The translations under genes were made by a program, and so were the position numbers. A stretch of 64,000 nucleotides of DNA from NCBI GenBank assembly GCA_946414805.1, contig CAMKPZ010000004.1, forward strand, positions 124,001 through 188,000. Direction: 5' to 3'. The notes beneath the pieces were generated by a model that did no database searches, was not told where the DNA came from, and saw nothing but the letters and a program-made list of their open reading frames with translations. Origin of the DNA: an uncultured Bacteroidales bacterium. GTDB taxonomy: Bacteria > Bacteroidota > Bacteroidia > Bacteroidales > Paludibacteraceae. Shown in pieces: positions 25,627-33,800 of this stretch (position 1 is its first letter; every line of letters begins with the position of its first letter).

Positions 25627-26514
25627 ATGAGCAGTCACCTATCCTCCATCATCCAATCCCTCCGCCCCCGCACCCTGCCGCTGTCGGTGTCCGGCATCGT
25701 GTTAGGTACCGGTCTCGCTTTCACAAACACGGGTTTCTCCGCAGGGCTGCATGAATGGACCGTATTTGCGCTGGCGGTCGCTACGACGCTCTCTCTCCAG
25801 ATCCTCAGCAATCTCAGTAACGAACTGGGAGACGCGCAGAAAGGGACGGACAGCGGCCAGACAGGCAGAGCGGCGTACGGACTCCAGTCCGGCGCACTCA
25901 CGGAGCGGGATATCAAACGCATGATCCGGCTGTTCATCGGGCTCTGTGTCCTGTTCGGCTCGGCGCTCATCCTCACGGCGTTCGGGCGCACCCTCGCAGA
26001 AAGTTGGAAGGAGGTGGCGCTTTTCTTCGGTCTGGGTCTGCTGGCGATAGCGGGCGCGATGACCTACACGCTGGGCAGACACAGTTACGGCTACATGGGT
26101 TTGGGCGATCTGGGGGTCTTTCTCTTCTTCGGCTTGCTGAGCACCGCGGGTGCGTATTATCTCCAGACGCACTCGCTCTCATGGGAAGCGGTGGCATGCG
26201 GTGCGGCGATAGGTCTGCCGTGCGTGGGGGTGCTCAATCTCAATAACATACGCGACATGGCGAACGACCGTCTCCATGGCAAACATACGTTCGCCTCATG
26301 GCTTGGTCCGCGCGGCGCACGGCTCTACCACACGCTGCTGCTGGTGGTCTGCCTGAGTGTGTTCTGTCTCTACGGAAGGTGGTGGACTCTGCTCGTCGTG
26401 CCGGTATGGGGATGGCATCTATGGTATGTCTGGTCGCATTCGGATCGTCTGGACAGGCAGATGCCGGTGCTGATGATCACTACGCTCTGCGTGGCTTTTC
26501 TGGCTCTCATTTGA
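25627..26514 (+). CDS. menA: 1,4-dihydroxy-2-naphthoate polyprenyltransferase
   Basis: A 295-aa UbiA-superfamily membrane enzyme that attaches the polyprenyl chain in menaquinone synthesis. SLRPRTLPLSVSGIVLGTG opens the protein; LSNELGDAQKGTDS is the first Asp-rich metal motif; LNNIRDMANDRLHGKHT is the second (NxRDxxxD). Eight to nine membrane helices can be seen. It starts 3 bp after cobB. Menaquinone fits an anaerobic respiratory Bacteroidetes. Confidence 0.92.
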   Translation: MSSHLSSIIQSLRPRTLPLSVSGIVLGTGLAFTNTGFSAGLHEWTVFALAVATTLSLQILSNLSNELGDAQKGTDSGQTGRAAYGLQSGALTERDIKRMIRLFIGLCVLFGSALILTAFGRTLAESWKEVALFFGLGLLAIAGAMTYTLGRHSYGYMGLGDLGVFLFFGLLSTAGAYYLQTHSLSWEAVACGAAIGLPCVGVLNLNNIRDMANDRLHGKHTFASWLGPRGARLYHTLLLVVCLSVFCLYGRWWTLLVVPVWGWHLWYVWSHSDRLDRQMPVLMITTLCVAFLALI

Positions 26515-26581
26515 TCCCAATACCGCCTTCGAGAACTACCGGCATAGAAAGGCAAGAGAAACGGCATGATATGCCGGATGC

Positions 26582-26621
26582 AAAAAATATCATAAAAGCG
26601 CCCGAAGGACGCTTTTATGAT
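26582..26621 (-). terminator. Rho-independent terminator of the alpha-glucan locus
   Basis: Perfect 12-bp stem (ATCATAAAAGCG at 26589-26600, complement at 26610-26621) with loop CCCGAAGGA and, on the minus strand, a run of six T (26582-26587). It is 10 bp after the stop of the last gene of the locus. Confidence 0.82.
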
Positions 26622-26630
26622 CTAACAGAG

Positions 26631-27689
26631 TTATTTCACCTCGGTACCGAGGGCATTGAAGGTCTTGCCATCGCGGATGATGAAGAGCTGACCATCCTTG
26701 ATGAACTTGGTGGTTTTGGCATTGATATTCACATTCTCCACACCTTGTCCTTCGCCTTGTTTTTCTGTAACACTTTCGCCTGTAACCACGAGGTTGTAGT
26801 CACGCGCCTCGGTGATGTCAAAGTACTGGCGTTTGTCACCCTCCTGTCCTTCTCCTACATTGTTATGGAAGATGAGATGCAGTGCCGGAGTTGCACCTTC
26901 TGCTATCTGGAACGTGAAGTCATTTCCTTGTGCGCCGGGCCAAGATCCGGTGATCTCATTCGGAGTGCCATACTCATAGAGGAAGAAGGTCTCCCAACCG
27001 GTGTTGTTGGTCACATAGATATGATAGGTGTTGGTTTCCGGCAGCGTCCCGCCACGCTCAGCCACGCCGGCAGTAGTAGCAACGAGGTAATAGTCCTTTT
27101 GCAACTCTATGTAGAAATCAGCAAGTTGCGTTCCACTGGCGTTATTAAGGATGATATTAGCCGGAGCAAAATCATCGGGGATGCCATACACTTTGTAGGT
27201 TACTCCTTCTATTTCTTTGGTGTTGTCCGCATCCTTGCCCGGCCAACTGCCGAGGATGGTAGTACGAGTGTCATCGTAAGCATACATCTTGAGGGTAGTC
27301 CATCCTGTCTGATCCTCGACATAGATAAAGTTGTTATAGGTCGGTTCCGGAGCACCTTCTACTTTGAGGGTAGTAGGAGTAGCTACGAGATGGATATCAG
27401 CAGCCTCGGAGATATAAACACCTTCGACTTGAGAGCCGTTTCCGTTGTTGTTAAAAATGAGATTAGCCGGCACGATAGACTCATCTACGGTGAAGACGAG
27501 ATAGTCTCCCTCTGTACCGGCAGCCTGAATACCGGGCCAGGCGCCTAAAATATCAGAGCGTCCATCCGCCCATGCGTAGAGCGCGTTCTCCGTCCATCCG
27601 GTCTCATTTTTGATGTAGATGTTGAACGTAGCTGCGAAAGCGCTCAACGAGAGTGCCATAAGGCACAAAGAAGAAAAGATCTTTTTCAT
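26631..27689 (-). CDS. Secreted non-catalytic protein with three CBM26-type starch-binding modules
   Basis: A 352-aa protein with signal peptide (MKKIFSSLCLMALSLSAFA) and three tandem modules, each starting IYxxNxTGW or similar, passing LYxWxD...GxWPG and ending with LIFNNNG or LIFHNN. This is the pattern of starch-binding module 26. No catalytic domain is present, so it probably holds starch at the cell surface. It ends with the tag KFIKDGQLFIIRDGKTFNAL plus GTEVK, shared with four other secreted proteins here. It is the last gene of the locus, 20 bp after GH13, with a terminator behind. Confidence 0.85.
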   Translation of the reverse strand: MKKIFSSLCLMALSLSAFAATFNIYIKNETGWTENALYAWADGRSDILGAWPGIQAAGTEGDYLVFTVDESIVPANLIFNNNGNGSQVEGVYISEAADIHLVATPTTLKVEGAPEPTYNNFIYVEDQTGWTTLKMYAYDDTRTTILGSWPGKDADNTKEIEGVTYKVYGIPDDFAPANIILNNASGTQLADFYIELQKDYYLVATTAGVAERGGTLPETNTYHIYVTNNTGWETFFLYEYGTPNEITGSWPGAQGNDFTFQIAEGATPALHLIFHNNVGEGQEGDKRQYFDITEARDYNLVVTGESVTEKQGEGQGVENVNINAKTTKFIKDGQLFIIRDGKTFNALGTEVK

Positions 27690-27709
27690 AATAATTTTGT
27701 TTTTAAGGG

Positions 27710-29608
27710 TTAATAATTATTTACTATCAGTGCACCTTGTGCATTGAATATTCTGTTTTCGCAGAGGAGGAGCAATTGTCCGTTGCGAAGAATTTTACGA
27801 ACTTGGGGTGATTGCAGATCGCTTGCGTGCGTGTTCTCTATGCCTGTAGATACAGAGGGAAAGGCGGGGGAGACAAATATCTGATAGCCTTTCGCCGGCA
27901 GATGAATGACGGGTGAAGCGGACAGATAGACATCCTCTGTACTGAAACCGGAAGCGATGGTACGACTATCCAGCACACGGGTATAATTCGCCGGAGTGAC
28001 CGCGGAGAGGGTAACATCCGTATCGGAGGTACCGAAATTGATGACGACAAGCACGGTGTTGTTTCCTTGGGTCTTGCGATAAGCCATAACAGAAGGTCTG
28101 TTGGTTGAAAGGATGGTCGTATTTCCCCGTGTGGTTGCCGGTCCGTCAGCGAGTGCGGGCATCGTATGCTTCAGCGCAATGAGGGCACGGATGGTATTGG
28201 CGACGGGACGGTTAGCAGAGGTTATCTGCCAGTTGATGGTATTGCGGTTGAAATAATTGAGGATCGCAGGCTGCGCCACTTCCTGACCGTTATAGAGCAG
28301 CGGCATACCATAGAGGGTGAAGAACAGGACGGTCAGCGGCGCAAGGTTGGATCCCACCTGCGAGAGATAATTGGAACTGAAGTTATCGCCTATATCGTCG
28401 TGGTTAGTGAGATAGACCATGCTGTTCATCGAGGAATAATTAGCGGTACTAAGAAGATTTAGCAGTCGTTGCGCCTCGGAGCGGAGATTGGAGATATCGG
28501 ATCCTGTTCCCACGGATTTGAGGGCGGTATTGAACTGCCATCCGTAATCGTACTGAAATCCTGCGGCATAGAGGGAAGGTTGGGGAATAAAATCCGCCTC
28601 ACCGAGCATCTCCACGCGTTTGGAACGGGTGTTGTTCTGCAACGCCGGTATGGCTTGCTGCCAATAAGAAACAGGGATAGCCGGGGAGGACACATAATCG
28701 CACCGGAAACCGTCAATATCCGCTTCATTGACCCAGTAGCGCATCGCATCCGTCATCGCATTCCGCAGGGCAGCGGAGTTATAGTTGAGTTGATAGACAT
28801 CGCCGTAATTATTGGGGTGTACGATCGCTCCGTTCTGCCATACATAATATTCCGGATGGGAAGACACCCACTCATGATCAAGCCCTGTATGGTTGGGCAC
28901 CCAGTCGAGCCAGACTGCCATACCGAGCCGATGCGCCTCTGCCACAAATGCCTGAAGATCGGCGAGGGAGCCATGATCGGGATTGACAGCAGTGAAGTTG
29001 CTCGGCGCATACGGGCTGCCGAGGGTGCCGATCCTGCCCTGCACGCTGCGGGGATATATAGGCATAAGCCAGATGATATCAATACCCAGTTTTCTCAATT
29101 CAGGGAGCCTGTTCTTAGCCGCAGAGAGCGTACCGGCAGAGGTGAAATCATAGAGGTTGAGTTCGTATATCACCCTATTGGCGGAGGAGACAGGAGTCGT
29201 ATTATCCACAGCGAGTGTTCCGGCAACAGGCATAGTGACAGAAGGAGCCTCTATCTCCTCCATACCGGAAGTAGTAGCCCGGAAATAATAATCCCGTGCA
29301 ACGGAGACATCAAAATCGGGGAGCTGTGTGTTGCTGTCACCGTTGTTATTGGCGATAAGATGGTAATTGACCGGAGCGGAAGGCGCAGCGTTATAGGTGA
29401 AGGTCTTGAACCCCACTCCGTTGATGAGGGTTACGGAGGGGTTCTTCGCCCCGGGCCATCCTCCGTATAACTCCGAGTCACCCCAGACATAGAGGGCGAA
29501 GTTATTCCCCCAGCCTGTCTGGTCATCGATATAGAAACGGAAAGTATCCGCCCTCGCGATGAGGGAAGACAGCACGATAGTGATTATGATTAATATGCGG
29601 CGGGTCAT
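27710..29608 (-). CDS. GH13 alpha-amylase with N-terminal CBM26 module
   Basis: A 632-aa secreted amylase. After the signal (MTRRILIIITIVLSSLIARA) comes one CBM26-like module (FYIDDQTGWGNN, YGGWPG), then a GH13 barrel: IIWLMPIYP, VWLDWVPNHTG, GFRCDY with the nucleophile Asp (near 305), MLGEADF with the acid/base Glu (near 335) and TNHDDIG with the third Asp (near 402). A C-terminal beta domain and the shared tag (KILRNGQLLLLCENRIFNAQ, then GALIVNNY) close it. The frame can be extended 19 codons upstream through a heptamer tract; I took 29608 because it begins the signal peptide. Confidence 0.92.
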   Translation of the reverse strand: MTRRILIIITIVLSSLIARADTFRFYIDDQTGWGNNFALYVWGDSELYGGWPGAKNPSVTLINGVGFKTFTYNAAPSAPVNYHLIANNNGDSNTQLPDFDVSVARDYYFRATTSGMEEIEAPSVTMPVAGTLAVDNTTPVSSANRVIYELNLYDFTSAGTLSAAKNRLPELRKLGIDIIWLMPIYPRSVQGRIGTLGSPYAPSNFTAVNPDHGSLADLQAFVAEAHRLGMAVWLDWVPNHTGLDHEWVSSHPEYYVWQNGAIVHPNNYGDVYQLNYNSAALRNAMTDAMRYWVNEADIDGFRCDYVSSPAIPVSYWQQAIPALQNNTRSKRVEMLGEADFIPQPSLYAAGFQYDYGWQFNTALKSVGTGSDISNLRSEAQRLLNLLSTANYSSMNSMVYLTNHDDIGDNFSSNYLSQVGSNLAPLTVLFFTLYGMPLLYNGQEVAQPAILNYFNRNTINWQITSANRPVANTIRALIALKHTMPALADGPATTRGNTTILSTNRPSVMAYRKTQGNNTVLVVINFGTSDTDVTLSAVTPANYTRVLDSRTIASGFSTEDVYLSASPVIHLPAKGYQIFVSPAFPSVSTGIENTHASDLQSPQVRKILRNGQLLLLCENRIFNAQGALIVNNY

Positions 29609-29613
29609 GGGAT

Positions 29614-29641
29614 ATTGGTTATTGGTGATTGGTGATTGGTT
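29614..29641. repeat. Heptamer tract ATTGGTG/ATTGGTT, 4 units
   Basis: Four 7-bp units fill the spacer between the stop of the preceding gene (29644) and the GH13 start (29608), covering the position of the ribosome-binding site. Confidence 0.85.
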
Positions 29642-29643
29642 AT

Positions 29644-30453
29644 TTATTCCCGGATCAAGAAGCATCCGTCGCAGTCTTCTATTACCGGATCGGTGGACTC
29701 GGTATAGAAGACGGCAGTAAGGGAGACATTGGTGGAGGGCATGGAGAAGACATAGTTGGCAGCCGTAGAAACGATGCTACCGTTTGCATCCCGCCATCCG
29801 AAGAAGGCATAGCCGGTTTCCGGCGTAGCCACGAGATTAACCGCTGTGCCTTCCTCTACTGCTGCTCCCGTGGAGATATTATCCCCTCCGGCAGTATGGG
29901 TTCCTACCGAGCCATGATCGCCGGCAGAGAAATACACCCGCGGGGTAGTGGAAGGCAGAGCACCACTCGTTTGCCAAACGGGGCCGGTACTGGTCAACTT
30001 ACAATAGTACTGATGAGTTCCTAAATCCGTAACAGAGGCAGGATATTGCCACCATCCGTGCCAAGGACTATTGTCCGTTTGGTACTGCATACAATTTTGC
30101 TGAGGTATATATATGCCATGCTCCAATGTTAGAACCAAGTAGGTCAATCCGGTATTTTTCTGATAATTATCCCAAGTAAGTTGCGTTACCCCCGTATTAA
30201 GCGGTTCACTGCTATCGAAAGTAACATCAGAGGTTCGAAAGTTCACCGATTCGTTCCTTGTTCCATCATAATTAACCTGTTTTCCTTCGGAGGTAGCATT
30301 ATTGAATAGTTGAAACTGCGTTACAGTACCGTCAATCTCGGTAAAATCAAAATAGTATGTACCGGCAGGCATGGTTATTTGATCCGCCCAAGCGGTTTGT
30401 GCGCAGCAGAATATGGCCGCAGCGAGGAGGGTAATATACAATTTTTTTAACAT
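29644..30453 (-). CDS. Secreted protein with an InlB B-repeat domain
   Basis: A 269-aa protein with signal peptide ending AQTAWA. Residues 30-170 form a beta-rich, Gln/Asn/Thr-rich region I do not recognise; residues 180-250 (GDHGSVGTH, NLVATPETGYAFFGWRDANG, TAVF) are a divergent InlB/Listeria-Bacteroides repeat, common on secreted proteins of Gram-positive and Bacteroidetes species. The end (CDGCFLIRE) lacks the 25-residue tag. It may bind or display at the cell surface, by inference from position in the starch locus. The N-terminal half is AT-rich. Confidence 0.72.
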   Translation of the reverse strand: MLKKLYITLLAAAIFCCAQTAWADQITMPAGTYYFDFTEIDGTVTQFQLFNNATSEGKQVNYDGTRNESVNFRTSDVTFDSSEPLNTGVTQLTWDNYQKNTGLTYLVLTLEHGIYIPQQNCMQYQTDNSPWHGWWQYPASVTDLGTHQYYCKLTSTGPVWQTSGALPSTTPRVYFSAGDHGSVGTHTAGGDNISTGAAVEEGTAVNLVATPETGYAFFGWRDANGSIVSTAANYVFSMPSTNVSLTAVFYTESTDPVIEDCDGCFLIRE

Positions 30454-30455
30454 GA

Positions 30456-30818
30456 CTATTGTTTTGCTTTTTTGTTAAACAAGTTTTTATGCGCGATACG
30501 CAACGTGAAAAGTGCAGCGAAAGCCAACAAACACCACGCCTCTCCTACAGGAGAATTGGGATCCTGGTATCCACCTTCCTGCCCTTCTCCGAAATCGGCT
30601 CTGCGGATAGAGCCCACCCTCTTAGGAGAACAGATATCAGAGGTTGTGGTAGCCTGTTGCGGCGCTTCCATGGCACCCACAGGCATTATCTGCGGAGTGT
30701 ACATACTGCCGGAGCCTTGCATGGCAGAGGTGGACTTCCAGTCCTGCGCCCTTAGCGAGAGGGACAAGGGGCAGCTCATTACGATGCACACTATTACGAA
30801 AATCATTCTCTTCTTCAT
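30456..30818 (-). CDS. Small exported protein with C-terminal membrane anchor
   Basis: About 120 residues: signal peptide (MKKRMIFVIVCIVMSCPLSL...RAQ), a Gln/Ser/Pro-rich middle, then PVGEAWCLLAFAALFTLRIA followed by a basic tail (HKNLFNKKAKQ). The Pro-(hG)-helix-basic tail layout resembles sorting or retention tails, but no family is recognised. ATGs at 30830 and 30818 are both possible; 30818 gives a better signal peptide. It sits between two InlB-repeat genes, 2 bp before the next start. Confidence 0.6.
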   Translation of the reverse strand: MKKRMIFVIVCIVMSCPLSLSLRAQDWKSTSAMQGSGSMYTPQIMPVGAMEAPQQATTTSDICSPKRVGSIRRADFGEGQEGGYQDPNSPVGEAWCLLAFAALFTLRIAHKNLFNKKAKQ

Positions 30819-30836
30819 ACTGCTATGCATTAGTGA

Positions 30837-33800
30837 TTATTTAACTCTTGTTCCCCGTGCATCATAGACAACCCCCTCTTTGAGGATATATAATTGTCCG
30901 TCTTGCAGATATTTGCATCCTTGTCCGTTCGCGGGATCTCCTACTGCATCGATGGCGGTAGTGATCTGTGAGACGGAGAGGACAAGTTCAAACCGGTTGT
31001 TCACCATACCCCGATCCAGCCAGACCTCATAGTCTCCGAGCGCCAAGTTTGTCCGTGTTCCGGTGGTCTTATCCAGCAGGGTGACGGTGCCGGAGAAGGA
31101 GGAGGGCATCGTGAAGCGATAGGTGCCTGCTCGTTTGACATCCAGCCCCAGCGGAACGGTATGATCAGAGAGCGAAAGCACGTTAGCCGCCACATCGTAG
31201 GCGCCTGCGAAACTATACAGATCGACCGTCTTGGACGAACGCATCATATACATATCCTCATTGAGTGCAAAGGTATCGCAGGCGTTCTCACGCAGCTCGA
31301 CATAAGTATGGGAAGTCCTGTTCTCCTCGCTGACCAGTTGCAGTTCTACGCAGTAGTTGGGTTCTACTTGCACACGTCGGCGGGCGACAACAGAAGCCGG
31401 AGTGATAGCCGCACCATGGAAGGTGACCACTCCCGCATACTGCACCATATAGCCGTGCATGGATTTGAATGTTACGCCGGTACCAAATGTTGCTCGCGCG
31501 TCTAACGTATTATTGCTGCTATTCCATGCGTAGTAATACTGCAATGCCGTTTCCCCATTGCCGTCCGCAACCGGCGACCCTACGGTAAAAGCATTGGCCG
31601 TCGCGAAGAGCGGCGTACCAATCACGTTCCAGTGGGAGTCGGTGTTCTTGTGGCTAAGTGTACCGGCTACGCCGTCCACTGTAAAGGTTCGGTTGATCGA
31701 ACATACATGCGAAGGAACGGTGATGGGTTGATCCTTGTCCGAGATCGTTCCTATCGAATGGGATGCAGACGGGAAATAGAGATAGATCGAGCCGTCAGAG
31801 GGTATCTTATACCAGAGGTCACTGCTCTCGTCGTTAAACGAGATACGGTCGAGCAACAGGAGATACCCCTCATGCTTATGCAAGATACTATCCACAGGGA
31901 GAGTCTCCCAGAAAGTGGAAGTCTCTGCGAACCAACCTATCTCGGCACGTTTGGCTCCGTTGTATTTCTGGATAATCCAGTTCTCCCCCATGACACCGGC
32001 ACCGAAGATATCCCTTACCCTGACATCGAAGGGGAAAGAGACATAATACATGAGATAGGCATATGCGTTCGGTGCAGACCAGTTGGGGAACTGCCCGGCT
32101 ATCTCACTCTTCTTGAACTCCATGACGCCATAGATGGATTTGATCTCCTCGATTTTCTTACCGGACGCAAAGGTTATCTGCGTAGCCGCCTCCTGTCCCT
32201 TACGGATAAGCATCATGTCGGCTTTGAGGGTTATGTCATCATCTATGCGTTCACCATTCGGCAGCCAAGCCGTCGTAAGACGGTTGGTCTTGAAATCATA
32301 GGTCACGCGCATCGGCTGTGGTTCGCCCGTGGAGCCTCCGATGATAGTTTCCGGCGTCTCATCGGTACCGATGAAGTACTGGGTTCGACCATTATAATCG
32401 GCGGTCAGACTAACCTGCGCACCCGGCTCTGCTTTGATGTCCGCGCGGTATATCCAGTTACCGAGGTCGGCGAAATTCATCTCGTAGTCATCGAGACCGG
32501 CTACCTTGGCAGCACCGGAAATCAGTGCATTTCCGTCTTTGTCTTTCATCTTGCTATCTCCTTGCAGCACAAGGAAACGGTCGGACACATTGGACGAGCC
32601 GCTGATATAGGCGCGGGTGAGCAGGTTGGTATGACTGCTCCACCCGAAACGTATATTGGCAGCCTGCGGCAGGTTCTCAGCCTGTTCTGCACTCAAAGGT
32701 TGATTTACAGGATCAGCGAACATAGTGTCACAAAGTGCTTCGCTGTAATCACAAGCGATAGTGAAAGTAACGAATGAACCGGCAGGAGAAACCCATTTGG
32801 TCTTGTAATAATTGAATCCGTACCCCTGATCCGCCGACCACTGGCTGTAGGTCATCAGGTTATCCGGAGAATTACGATAGCTGTCCCATCCGCCATCTAC
32901 ACTCTGGGTACGGATGTAATAGGGTCCGACATAGGGTTTGGTTTCCGTTGTTTTGACGGTCAGTGCGCCGTCTGCGTCTTGCTCGAGATAGAAGAGATAA
33001 ACGCTGTCTCTCAATCCGGATATATCGATCGGCGCGTAATCGCTCCAAGTGATGCTCGGAGAAAGCGATACGCTTTGCACCTTGAGGGTGCTGCCCGCCG
33101 CACTCGGACGGATATACATCGCTACCGTATCCTTGCCATCAGCACGTTTGCGGATGACCTGCGAGGGGTGCGGAGCCTGCGTATTATCGTCGTACAGCAA
33201 GCGGTAGTCGCCTTCGGCAGGCGGATAATCCACCGACAACTGGATATGTCCGTCGCGGGTAAGGGTGAGAACAAAGGTGTGAGCCACGTTTGCATTAATA
33301 TCCACTCCTCCCCGTCTTGTCGTACCGGTGAAGAGATTCCAGTTGGTGCAGTTATTGATATTCATATCCGCATCCACGGCATACCATGCCCCGCCGCAGC
33401 CTGACACCTCGAAGCCATAAGTGTATGGTACGGTCTTGTCGGCGGAAGCGAAATTATAGGTAAACGAATAGGTGTTATCACCAATAGAGGCTGCGGTCAA
33501 GTCTTGAGAGATGATCTGATCGTCGGCATATTTATCCTTACCGGCATAGATATGCAGCGTGAAGCCGGAGGCAGTGGACATATAGTTGGTCCAATAACCA
33601 CGGTTGTAGTACGCCGCCTGTCCGTTTCTGGCGGAGGTGTTCTTATATTCCGAGATATAGTTCTCCGGCACGTACATAGGTGCGCAGGTCGAGAAATCTG
33701 CCCGATACACAGCCTGACAGCCGGAAAAATGATCGGCATTCGGCAGGTAATTATCGGTAAAGGCGATATAGGCAGCCCCGGAGGGGTTGGCTACATTGCT

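Noticed and set aside
26539..26579. CCGGCAT...ATGCCGG inverted repeat after menA as its terminator
   Set aside because: The loop is 27 bases and no T-run follows on the plus strand.
26298..27548. Plus-strand frame of 416 codons spanning the end of menA and the CBM26 gene
   Set aside because: It runs through the terminator hairpin at 26582-26621 and is antisense to a protein with signal peptide, CBM26 repeats and C-terminal tag.
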